From contig PUDQ02000033.1 of assembly GCA_002964805.2 (NCBI GenBank), forward strand, positions 930,001 through 994,000: a stretch of 64,000 nt of DNA, written 5' to 3'. How positions within the stretch are numbered: position 1 is the stretch's first letter; every line of letters starts with the position of its first letter. Below the pieces are notes generated by a model that saw only the letters and a list, made by a program, of their open reading frames with translations, was not told the DNA's origin and searched no databases. The translations under genes were made by a program, and so were the position numbers. Source of the stretch: Trametes villosa. Its lineage: Eukaryota > Basidiomycota > Agaricomycetes > Polyporales > Polyporaceae. Of the stretch, positions 1 through 10,623 are shown in pieces.

Positions 1-3000
1 GCCTATAGCATGAACGTCAGTTCGATTCATAACTAGGCCAGATATGTGAACACATACCCCTGGAGGCGCCTTGAAGAACCGGCCGAGATCTGTTCCCCAT
101 TTCAGGTCCGGATAGAAGTGATACGTGATCCCGCAGAGCGTAAGTCGAACCCTGGACTCCTTGGCTGTAGTCTCTGGAACGACGAGAGACGTGAACCGGA
201 GCTTGAGGGCGGACTTGACAGTGGTGTTCTAATTCATTGTGTTTTTAGCAATGCCCGCAGAAAGAGAGCCGAGAAAACCTACCAGCGAGCGAGGTGTAGT
301 GAGCGATAGGAAACAGTTGCGCCCAGTCGGTGAATGGTCATGCACGGTAAGATCCATCACCCCGACGGTGACCACAGTCTCGTCCTGAATAGACAGGAAT
401 CAGTACCATGAGCTGCGTAAAACGGGAAGAGGCGCATACCTTGCCTTCAGGCTTGAGTTCCAGCAGTACATCGACGTCGGAAGCGGTGACATCGAAAGGA
501 CGAACGAGGGATTGCTCATTCTCGTCCCTCGGTACCAGCAGTCTCACGGCCGCTGCAAGAAAGAATATGTTAGAAGCGGCCACGAGCCGTCATGTAAGTA
601 GTATCGTACCTTCGGTCACCGTAACTTTCACAGCGGTCTCACTGCGCGGCTCCTGACGTGCTCTGATCGTACCCGCGAGACTCGTTACGCCGCTGTCAGG
701 CGCGCTACTTGACGTCTCCGTCCGAGCAAAGAACCGGCTGCCGATCATACTAGAGTCGCCGCTACCGGCCCTCTGGGTGCCCGTGTCCGACCCTGCGTGC
801 TCTGCAAACGCGGCCTCCATGAGTTGAGTGAGATCGTCTGCCCAAAGTTGCAGCCCGTCCAGGAGTGGTTTAGACAGCTCGACGTGCACGGAGGGTATGT
901 CCAGGGATATCGCTGTAGAGCTGACGGCGTCGATCGCATTTGGTGATACCGTGGAGCGACTGACCAGTACTTGGGGCTGGAGGTTGTTGCCTACCTCACG
1001 TGCAGGGGGCGTGCCAATGGCGAAGGACGAGGCATCCTGCGCGTTCAGCGGGCCCAAAGACAGGATGGTCCGAGCTTTGGACTCGCCAACGAGAGAATGT
1101 GCGACCACGATCCGCTTCCACGTTGCGCCCAGCAGGATGTTGTCTCCTTGTCCTGACGCACGGGTAGGGGATTCCCCGCCATACAGGTCCTCGGCGGTTC
1201 CAAACCTAGCGGTACGGTCGCCTCCGCGCTCCGGAGCCCTCCCAGGTGTGAGGCAGAGGTCATGCACGTCGACAATCACAGCGCCGGAACGAGGTTGGCG
1301 TTGGGTGGGAGGGGGGACGCGAACTTCTACTCGGACCGCAGGCAAGTTCACGGAAATGGTCATCGCAGGTGGCTTAGGCCGTGGCTTCTACAGTGGTGAT
1401 CGGTCAGGTTGTCATGATTGAGGTACGCCAGATTGCTCACCTTTGTCCGGCGCGATCTCGGAGTAGTCTGCGGTCGGGCTGCAGGCTCACGGTAATCATA
1501 GCCCAAGTCGAGGTCGTCCAGCACCAGCTGTTCCAAGCGTCTTCTCTCCCGCTCCGCATCTTCCACCCGGAACCCTCGCAAGCCGGATACTCGAGGCGTG
1601 GCAGGACGCGAGCCCTCATCCGCCGTGTCTTCGTCGCTATCGGCAGCCTCGGGTTGGGCTGTGTCCTCGGGATGCTCCACACCAGGGGGACCAGCTAGCT
1701 CCTCGAGGAAGCGCAACGCCTCGCTCTTTCCGTCCCTAGCAGGGCCCAAGATAGCGCCGAGGTCCAGGAAGACATGGAGAGGCGCGAAAGTGACCTGAAC
1801 GTCAGCCGCGTCGTGATGATCATGCGAGCGACTACTCCCCGGTCGGAACTTCACGACTAGAGCCGGCGGTGCAGGCTTCGGGATTGTCTGATGACCCTTC
1901 CCAGGGGATGCAGACAGCCCTGCTAGTCCAAGCCGTCCAGGTGAGGAGGGAAGCATCACCGGGAATGTCCGCGTGGAAGGCGGGGTTGAAGACAATGAGG
2001 GATCCGCTTGCGGTCTCCCGCCTTGCGACAGGGGACGTGTTGGCGCAACAGGCTTCGTCCGCCATAAGGAGAGCTTCGCCCCGGCGCTCCTATGTCTCGA
2101 GTCCGTCCAGTCCAAACTGTCAAACACTGGCAACAATCCACTAGGCTCTGAGGAGGCATCGAGAGACGGGTGGACGTGAGCGGGCGTATACTGTGAGGGG
2201 AGGTGGGGATCCGTGATGAACAGGGGAGAGGCCCTCATGTCGTCGCCTGGGCCCACAGAGGGAAGGAACGCAAACACAGCGATGTCCGAGACTGTCAACG
2301 ACGCGGACATAGAGGGTGGTTCCCGCCCTAACGATGCGCGCTTGCTCTTGGATGCATCTTGCGGGCGTATTGATAGCGCGCTGGAGATACCTTCGACATG
2401 GACGCGCACGTATCCACCAGGAAGGCGAGGAGGGACCAAGGGTCGAGAGAAGAACTCCGTCAACGCGTCGTCTGGATTGGACGCTGACGTCCTTGAAGAC
2501 GACAGCAGAAGAATGACAATGCCGCGCGCGCGTAGCGCACCCTCGAGGTCGTCAAGTGGAGAGGGAGAGGTCGTGGAATTGGCTGGCCTGGACTCCTGGG
2601 GCTGGGGGGTGGTAGGGCTATGAGAGGACCACACCTCCGCGAGATCGATGAGGCTTCGGATCTGTCTCGCGCTCAACGCGCACGCGATGGTTCCCATAGT
2701 CAGATCAATCCGCATTCTGTCCTGACGAGGAGTGTCAACGTCGGAACTCGAACGTTTTGAAGATCCATGTTGAGCGTTCGACGGAGTCGCAGATGAGGGT
2801 GGAGGAACAGAAGCGCGCGGAGAGGGCGTCGTCAGTCGTATCTCAATTGGTTCAGAGCCCAATGAGAGCACCGTCTCGTCTTCGATCTCCGCGGTTCGAA
2901 CCTCTAGCCGGCGCTGGAAGGGGGAGGAGACTGGGGAGCGAGAGGCTGGAGGGCTGTTGCTAGGAGGGCTGGCTGTTCGGATAGGTGAGCGACTTCCCAT

Positions 3001-4357
3001 GTTCTCGAGGGCTTCTACCCGCTCCGGGGGTGCGGGCGTTGAACCGCGAGACTGGGGAGCCTCCTCCGGGATATCGTCGAGGCCTGTATCTGGCGCAGAT
3101 GTAGACAAAGCGCTTTGGTACATGCTGCTCGCTACCGAACTGGCGGGGGATACGGGGCGTGGGGGAAGCACTGCAATCGACTGCGACATGAACATCTGGG
3201 TCTCCTCATCCATGTCAGACGAGTCCGAGTGGTATGGAGAGGACGGCTCCGCAGGTGGGGGTGAGCCATCGGTCTGCAGAACCTCTGAACCGGATAAATG
3301 GCTATCTGGGGGCCCGGGCTCGCTCTGGGCCGTGAAGCTCAGGGTGATGGGTGTTGTGGGAGAAGCAGACTCTGGCGACGCTGCGTTTGCCGATGCAGAG
3401 TTCGGGGACGCCGACGAGAAAGCGGCTACTTGTCGCGGGCTCGGGGGTCGTAAACAGCGCGTTGTCACAGTGGCTCCAGTGATCGTGACCTTCCGTACCT
3501 CTCCCGATGCACCCTTCTCGACGGACACAGGGACGCTGCCTTCGGGAGCTGTCGAGGAGACAGCCTGTGACTCCGTACTGTAGCGAATCTCTGGAACAAT
3601 CAACGTGAAGCTCGACTGCTGTGGGCTGACGATAGTGATCCGGGTGTCGGTCGCGTCGAACTGAAATCTGGCTAACAAACGTTCGATGAGAGTCGCGAAG
3701 ATGGAGACACCTGGAGGCTCCACGTCGTGCTGGTGAACTTCATCCTCCGAGATAAATGGATCCAGACCGCCCGGTATAATGTCCTCGGATTCAGACAGCT
3801 CCGAGCGGGCTAGGTCTGGATGGAAGGATTCGCGCAGTGCGGCCTCCTCGCCGGCGGAAAGCTCCTCGTGAATGAAGGTTTCTGCTACGGACGCGACGGA
3901 GTCGGCGAGGTTGTCCGTGAAAGGCCGTTCCGTAGAGTTCGCGAGCGTGGGTTCGAGGTAGAACGTCAGGTGGAGGGATTCGAGGGATAGGCCGACGGAG
4001 GAAGTAATGGGATTGGGCCATGGTATGCGGGCGGTGACCTTGCCTACGGAACCGTCCCGGAGTCGGATTGGTAGCCCAGAAATGAGAGCATTGATTGCCT
4101 GGAGAAGTGGTATGGGTTGTGTTGGGTGAAATGGAGTAGTATACACACACCTCGTCATTCAACTCAAGGTCCCTGACTTGGACATACCCAGACCCGATCT
4201 GGGAATCGACCTGCTGCACGTCGAGTTGCCCGGGTTTGAGCAGGTGTCCAAGAGACTGCCTAAGAGCAAAGGAGATGAAGCGCTTCTGGATACCCGAGGG
4301 AAGAGAGAAGTCAATTGTAGGCAGAGAGGGTAGCCATGAGAATGACCACGGTGCCAT
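1..4357 (-). CDS. ATG2: Autophagy-related protein 2 (N-terminal part, runs off left edge)
   Basis: Bridge-like lipid transfer protein that, by family knowledge, moves phospholipid from the ER to the growing phagophore together with Atg9 and Atg18. The first exon encodes a chorein_N-type start (MAPWSFSWLP..., then RFISFALRQSLGHLL and VRDLELN), which is diagnostic for Atg2 and Vps13 proteins. Exons on the minus strand: 4357-4151, 4098-1441, 1387-610, 552-440, 384-283, 228-58, 2-1; introns are 52-57 nt with GTGTGT, GTGAGC, GTACGA, GTATGC, GTAGGT and GTATGT donors, and all junctions keep frame. About 1,340 residues are present. Atg2 is usually around 2,000 or more, so the C-terminal part lies left of the window. 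A long Ser/Pro/Thr-rich, probably disordered stretch (about residues 260-560) follows the chorein region. ATG at 4357 is the first Met in frame. Confidence 0.9.
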
Positions 4358-4789
4358 CGTGAACAGATGGGGGTGGATCTAATGGGAGTCAGCAGGTCGG
4401 GGCAAGTTCATGCAGGTCGTGAGTGTTACAGGTGAGTATTGAGCACAAGAATCGTGATGTATTCGTCAGAGCAGCGCCATGAGGATGGTGGGGCACGCAG
4501 GACACCGGCGGCAGCGACGGCGAGGAGAAGGAGAGAGCGGGACAAGGCGAGCTGCTCGGGGCGCATGAGCTGCTCCGGGGCACGTGCGCGGAGATTACAT
4601 CGGGCACTACATCGGGGCGCGTTGGCGCCCTCTTTGTGGCGCGAACGTTTCGCTGAACTTGACCATATACTACACTGATCTCAAGCCCAGCATCCTCGCG
4701 CGTGTCTCAGTCTGTGCTTTATATCTTGCTTGCGCCCCGATTGAACCGCTGTGAACTCGAGAGGATTGTACTCACATCTGACCCATAGC
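4358..4789. promoter_or_regulatory. Divergent intergenic region ATG2 / esterase
   Basis: 432 bp separate the divergent starts of ATG2 (minus) and the esterase (plus), so it must hold both promoters. I see no coding signal, clear TATA box or repeat in it. Confidence 0.5.
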
Positions 4790-5893
4790 ATGACCACCCC
4801 AGCCGCAGAGCTCAACGTGATCCGTCCGAGTTGGCGCGGATTTAATGGCCTACGATACCTGATGATCTTGTATGTGTCCGTCGAGACGGTATCCGACAGC
4901 GTTGTGACAATAAGGGTTCTCCTACTCACTTTAGTGGCGACTCGTACTCGGATGTTGGCTATGCATACAACAAGATCGGTACATTCCCCACGGACGACGC
5001 GCCGCTGGGCATAGAATTCCCCGGCATAACATGGGCCGAACCCGCCACGCCCAACTGGGTCGGGCATCTCATTACAGAGTATAGCCCGTACACAAGACTG
5101 CTGGTCTTCGACTATGCGGTCGGCGGCGATACGGTACAGGGCGTGCGCAAGCAGATCCAGGTCAATTTCCTGCCCCGAGTGGGCGAGAAGCCCGAACAGG
5201 CTCCCTGGAGTGCTGAGGATTCCTTGTTCAGTACGTGATTGCTCAACTGTGCTTCCTGTTCCTGCGGCTAAGGATATCTATTCACTCAGTAACCTGGATT
5301 GGCATCAACGATTGCGCGTACGCAGCTCCCGCCGTCCATTGAGAGCCCCGATGCTGATCGTCCTTGACTCGGAAGTCGCTTTGACCTTACTGAGATCCCG
5401 GATACCATCGACAAGCTTTTCGAAGAGCAGGAGAGTTTACATCACGCAGGAGCTCGCAACTTCCTGTTTATCGACGTCCCACCAATCAATCGCACACCCG
5501 TCGGTATGAGCACGTTCAACTGGCTTGTGTGAAACTATGTTCACTATCTTCGTAGGCTTCTCAATGTCTGGCGGCGAACCAGGATTCGACCGACCGTACA
5601 CATTCTGGAATACCACCCTGCGATCACGAATCGCCAAGTTCGCCCAAGACCACCCTGACGCGACCACGCTCTTCTTCTCCTCCTGGGACACCTTCACACG
5701 GGTACTGGACGATCCTGTGGGACATGGCTTTGACCCGGAGCAGGTCTCCAGGGCGGGCGGAGAAGTTTGGGCCGACCATCTGCATCCCTCGTCGAGGACG
5801 CACGACTGGATCGCTCACGACATCGCCAAGTTCCTCCAGTCGCAGCCGCCGTACGGATCCTCGGACGTCAAAGAGGGAACAGGCTCAGATTGA
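4790..5893 (+). CDS. GDSL/SGNH esterase, CE16-like
   Basis: Predicted SGNH-fold hydrolase; fungal homologues in family CE16 deacetylate plant cell-wall sugars or act as general acetyl esterases. Exons: 4790-4869, 4935-5230, 5290-5317, 5376-5503, 5556-5893 (289 aa). Visible motifs: block I FGDSYSDVG with nucleophile Ser30, block III GIND (G130-N132), and block V DHLHP with D251 and H254 as the expected catalytic pair. The third exon is only 28 nt and joins ITWIGINDC to ARFDLTEIPDT across a 58-nt intron. No signal peptide is evident at the chosen Met, unlike secreted CE16 enzymes, so either the enzyme is intracellular or a 5' exon is missing. Substrate cannot be read from sequence. Confidence 0.85.
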
Positions 5894-7257
5894 TTGGTTT
5901 ATTGTGGGTATGTGAGAAAGAGAGTACTTTTTTGTTCCAATATCGCACTGATATACGTATATGACACAGAAGGGTCCGCCAGATGGAAATGATACAACAC
6001 TGCTGTACTACTATACAATGCCCTTGCATTTGTCTTTCACCGAGACGCACCAGTCCTATGCCCAGGTGTTTGAGTCTATGTGTAAGAGTGTGCTAACGGG
6101 GGCACTACTCACGACGAACAGGATGCGCAACACCGTTGCGCTGGAAGGCTTCGGGGGCGGCGTGAACTTGGGTGGGGCACTGAGGCTGCGCTGCAGCCGC
6201 GGCCCGTCTCGTTCGCCCCAGCTACGGCGCAAAGCAGGGCGCTGTCCATCAGGGTATACGTGAGCGGTCCTATGGGTCCACATCGTGAATGCTCACCGAC
6301 GAACGCTTGATGTCGCATGCAGGCCTAGCAGGACTTGCCGCGGGACGGCTGGTGGTAGGCAGGTCATCTGATCGCGTCAGGACGCGCTAGGAGTGCAAAG
6401 CTTAGTGACGCCCCCTGTCAAAGGAGCATAGGTGGACGGGCGTACCTTCAGGGAATGGGAGTGCTGCAAGGTCGGTCTGCAGACTGGACTAGCGTCCGTG
6501 GCGGTAGGCTGCAACGGGGGCCTCAAAGGAGGGCTACCCACGGTCGCCCGTCTGAACTGTCGGCCCAAGTCAGACTCGCGCTCCATGGTGGAGACGGCGA
6601 GGGCGAATGAGGGGTATGGAGGCTCGAGCGCACGAACTCTAACGGAAGGCGTTGTGACGACCATGTTCGTCTAGAAGCTGCCTGTAGTGGAGACTGGACG
6701 TGAGAGTTAAAGGCGGGGTTGCTGTGGGGGGGTATGTGAGAGGACGTCGAGACGAGTGGTGAAGTTGACAGCGAGGAGCAGCCACTTCTTATCCCCCCAG
6801 CCCACGAGCCGCGTGCAGCGTTCGCCCGCTGCTGGTCCGATTCCAGTGTGGACCGAAGAAGCAATGCCGCGGAGGGCGCTGCGGATCCCGCCTCACCGCC
6901 TCCCCCTGTGCCCTATATCCGTCGGACCGCGGGCTCAGGCCACGATGCGGGCCTCCTTTCTACTATCTTAGGCCGCCCCTTTGCGAGGCAGCGTTGCGAA
7001 TCCCCGCCATCCGTCGGGCACTTACCGGGCTTCAAGGTGTTTCTAGAAGTGAGAGTGGGATGACGCAGGCCCGTGAGTTCGTGATTGGCCCAGATTCGAA
7101 TTGCGAGGGGTTAGGGACGGATAGCGGACACTACGGGGTTACCGCCGGTATCTCCGCCTCGGGAACTTGTTCTTTGAGCTAGACGTTCAGTCCTTGTACG
7201 ACTCGCGATAAGACTTCCATTTCAGCAAGGAATTGTACGAAGGATGCGACGAGAGCG
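5894..7257. other. Unresolved stretch with weak minus-strand coding signal
   Basis: No gene model could be closed here. On the minus strand there are pieces that look like short exons: one Ser/Pro-rich open frame ending near 6440 at an AAG/GTACGC donor, a piece near 6300-6330 ending in a GTGAGC donor, and one around 6120-6240 reading RSLSAPPKFTPPPKPSS and ending in a GTGAGT donor. The phases do not join cleanly and no family was recognised. It may be a rapidly evolving or degraded gene. Confidence 0.3.
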
Positions 7258-8731
7258 TCAGGATGAAGTAGGGTAATGGCTTGTCTTGATCGTATAGTGC
7301 TCGGCGTCCGGATCCACGGGGACGATGAACCCCTTCTCCGTGAGCGAATCCAGCGCACTCCTATACGCCACTGGACTTCAGCACCACAGCATACGGACGG
7401 GCCTTGACCCCAAGACTTACCCGATCTCGGTTGGCGCGACGTTGTGGTGGCGGACACCGGACGCGATCGTTCGAACGCTCACGTCCTCGTCCGAGGACGC
7501 ATTGAAGATCTGCAGCAGGATCGCCCGCTCCAGAACGGTGAGATGCGCCCAAGGGTCCCGCTTAATCCCGGAGACACGGCGCGATTCTATCCCGGTACAC
7601 CATGTCAGTCCTGTAGCCCCAGACCGATGCAGCAGAAATGCGAAGGCTCACCGGAGGGCTGCTGAATTGCCGCGGCGGATGATGTTTGGGGTGGGTCTGA
7701 TCGTTCTTGTGGTGGCGGCGAGGGCGATGGCGAGGGCGAGGGTGAGGATGAAGATGAGACAGGGGTTTGAAAACGGGAAGTTGACGGCGAGGACGAGGAT
7801 GACGCTTGCGGCTGGGGTGTGGGTGAAGGCGGCGTTGGAGGACGAGCCAGAGACAATGAGAGCGCGGGAAGGTGTCCGCCTGAAATCGCAGCGCTACCAC
7901 TGGCAGTAGCTTCCGTTTGTGCGAGTGGAGATGCAGGAGTGCGGGGTGGGACCCTGGCTTGAACACGGGCCACTGCCGGCGTGGTAGGCGCGCTGGGAAG
8001 AGCGAACTGCTCTACACGCCCACCGCTCTGGAACCGCGTTTCCACGCTATATCTTACGGATTCGGGCTACAAGAAGGCGTATCAGAGGTAGATTGTCGAG
8101 GTTGAAAGGATAAAGGCTGACCGGCGGCCCCCGTTCAAGACATAGCGTGACGAACGCCGCTTCTAAGATATGTAGGAGCATCTGGTGCGGGTCGGTGATC
8201 TTCTGGAATACCTGCACATTGAGCGTATTCCTGGTTTCCTGTCCTCGAGCGAGTGTGCCAATGATGCGCGCATAGTACTGGTCTTCGTCGGAGGGCAGCC
8301 CGTCCGAATCTTTGCCGTTGAGCCAGCGCTTTGCGATCATCTTCCCGCCCTTGGTGCCGTCCTCGAGGTCGATCAAGGTCGCTGTGTCGTAACGGCGGAC
8401 GCGAACTACTTGCGCTACAAGCACCACCTGTCGTCGAAAGATCATGAGCGTAACGCGACGATACCAGTCACTGTTGAGAACACCCACACCCAGGACCTCG
8501 ATGTTGTCAATGCAGAAAGGCGCCTGGGAATGTGCTCTGGTTGCATTCACGAGTTGCCGAATAGTGACTGGGCGGATTCCTGTAGAAGAGGCAACCCGCT
8601 GGGAACAAGAGTAACACCATGTCAACAGATTTGCGCGCCGGGAGACTGATCCGCCTGGCACGCGTACGTACCAGCCTTTGTACTTCTTCATCGTTTGACC
8701 TCTCGACACCTTGGCTAGCTCTTGAATCCAT
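7258..8731 (-). CDS. Diverged RPA2 (RPA32)-like protein, tandem paralog
   Basis: Paralog of the 32-kDa subunit of the ssDNA-binding replication protein A, lying directly downstream of the canonical copy on the same strand. Exons (minus): 8731-8672, 8598-8488, 8427-8122, 8066-7652, 7610-7421, 7375-7258 (399 aa). The OB-fold core is readable: IRPVTIRQLVNAT, then NIEVLG-VVLVAQVV, LIDLEDGT and KRWLNGKD, matching RPA32 strand order. A roughly 100-residue Pro/Ser-rich linker follows, then a winged-helix region (LTVLERAILLQIF ... AYRSALDSLTEKGFIVPVD ... HYTIKTS). The N terminus lacks the Gly-rich, phosphorylatable segment of normal RPA2. Most introns are 45-73 nt; one is read as only 41 nt (7651-7611) and is the weakest junction. 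Whether it joins an RPA trimer or another complex is unknown. Confidence 0.8.
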
Positions 8732-9063
8732 ATCGATATCGTTGACAATCGTGAACAGGCTATCTTCGTCTGGTGCTCGTGGCTATAATAGGGGGCTTAT
8801 GGCGATCAGGATGACGAGAACCGCGATGAAACGAACTGTACGGGGGGATTAGTGGCCACTTGACCTACCGTAGCTGTCACGAGGCATCGATGTCAGCCAA
8901 ATCATAATCAAGGTTTGGCTGCGAAGCCACGCAGACCGAATTCTTCAGCACAATCACGGAGAGCGTAGGAAAAGCAAGCCAAGCACGGTGGTTCTGCACA
9001 CAAACAGCTAGATATGGTGACAAGGGGCAACCGGTAGAATACAGTACTATGATGGCAGCTAGC
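8732..9063. other. Intergenic region between the two RPA2 genes
   Basis: 332 bp between the stop of canonical RPA2 and the start of the diverged copy. It would hold the terminator of one and the promoter of the other. No ACGCGT element and no coding signal was seen. Confidence 0.4.
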
Positions 9064-10244
9064 TCACTCTGACACACTGAAATGGGAGTCGTCGATCGTC
9101 GAGTATACGTGGCCCTGATCCATGAGGTGATCCAAAGCCTGACTGTGGGAGGAGGTATGTGAGCTTCTCGCAGAACTACAGCAGCGTATGGATATATACC
9201 TAATCACGGCCGGGTCCTTTTGCTCAGGGTGCAAAGACACGATATGCCTCGCAATGGCCGCAACGTGGACGCCCTCGTCCTTCTTCGGTTGGGAGATGAT
9301 GAACTGCATAATGTCCCGCTGCAGTGGCGGGAAGTTTGAGAATTGGCCGGAGGGTGCCGCGGTAGTGGACGATTGCGCAGTGTACGCGGACTGTCCCGCA
9401 GCGTTGTTGTTTACCCTGTTCATCAGCGCGTGCGCACCCTCGCTAGGTCGAGGAGGCTGAATATTAACATGAGCTTCTCAATCCACCACTAGTATTTGAG
9501 TAGCAATACGCACCGGCCCACGCTCAAATGTGAGAGTGACTGCAGCCCCCTCTAGAGGGTGGAAGAGGACCTCGTAAAATGAGGCTGGCTTGATGTGTGT
9601 AGCTGTGATGTATCTCTTGTTTCCGAACACTTTCAAGGAGCCAAGTACTCGAACGTAACCCGATTCCCTGTCTATATGTTAGTGTCGCAGGAATTCAGGG
9701 GATGACTGCAATGCTGACTTGATCTCATTCTTTTTGGAGTCATCCTCGGTATTGGCATCCACCCATTGTCGTGCTTCCATATGTGCTGTGCCATCATCGA
9801 GCAAGTAGATGCAGTTCGTAGTTTGTGGCTGTATGGAGAGGACTTGCGCCACGACAGTGACCTGCAACGCGTTGGAAAGTGCCGTACTCAGGGCAATATC
9901 GGACTCACCTGTCCAACTTCCACGTCTCCAATAGTCCAATCCGCGTCGGTGTGCGCTTGCGAGGCCTCGACAAGCTGCTTGAGAGTGACTGGCCTGAGAG
10001 CATGGGAGGCTGCGCGCTTCATAGACGCGTCGTCAGCGACCAGCAGGAAGTACACGCAGCGGAACTTACGCGTGCGGCACCACCTGGGCTACCTCCGCTC
10101 CCGAAAGGCGAGTTTTGGGACATGTACCCTCCAGCCCCGCCTCCACCGCCGCCGCCGTTGCCGTAGAAAGGGTTTTCGCCAACTACAGGCAGCTTAGTGA
10201 GTTGCTCGAGCAACTGGTGCTTTGAGTAACGTACATCCACTCAT
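9064..10244 (-). CDS. RPA2: Replication protein A 32-kDa subunit
   Basis: Middle subunit of the RPA heterotrimer that coats single-stranded DNA in replication, repair and checkpoint signalling. Exons (minus): 10244-10235, 10182-10070, 10016-9909, 9861-9719, 9667-9514, 9456-9200, 9142-9064 (287 aa). The start exon is only 10 nt (MSG plus one base), then a Gly-rich N terminus (NPFYGN followed by a Gly run), the OB fold (ALRPVTLKQLVEAS, DVEVGQVTVVAQVL, YLLDDGTAHMEARQWVD, GYVRVLGSLKVF), and the C-terminal winged helix ending ALDHLMDQGHVYSTIDDSHF, which closely resembles human RPA32. Length is normal for the family. Two ACGCGT motifs lie 102 and 143 bp upstream. A diverged paralog follows immediately downstream. 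Confidence 0.93.
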
Positions 10245-10623
10245 GGTTTAACTCCAGAAGATGTTCAAGCGGCAGTGGTTCCGGGAGAACAGAGCGGGAG
10301 AGCTGGAGTGGTGGTGGATCGGAGTGAGACGCGACTCGGTCGGGCACGCGTCTCGACCCGCATTAATGCAGCGTGACCGTTACGCGACGCGTCAAGCCTC
10401 GGGCACGCGGCGGTCACGGCGCCTCTGAGGCTGACGCCGCCGCATACGGTGTGGCTTGACTGGAAGCGTACGTCGCGGCCACAGTCACGGTGCACAGAGG
10501 TCTAGAGATGATGCGACTAGGTGTACTGCAATTACATAGTGTTCGAGTATCGTGCTGAGTGGTGATGCGAGTGTCGTGTCGTCTACTACAAGGCCAAGTC
10601 CTTCCCCCAGATCCCAAATATAC
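10245..10623. promoter_or_regulatory. RPA2 upstream region with two MCB-like elements
   Basis: 379 bp between RPA2 (minus) and the stop of NAA25 (minus). Exact ACGCGT hexamers sit at 10346-10351 and 10387-10392. In yeasts this MluI cell-cycle box is bound by MBF (Mbp1/Swi6-type) and drives G1/S transcription; S-phase genes such as RPA subunits are classic targets. The assignment is inferred from motif and position only. No coding signal. Confidence 0.5.

Noticed and set aside
8732..8748. Start of the diverged RPA2 copy at an upstream frame (MSTISIWIQ)
   Set aside because: That frame does not join in phase with the exon encoding IRPVTIRQL; the ATG at 8731 does.
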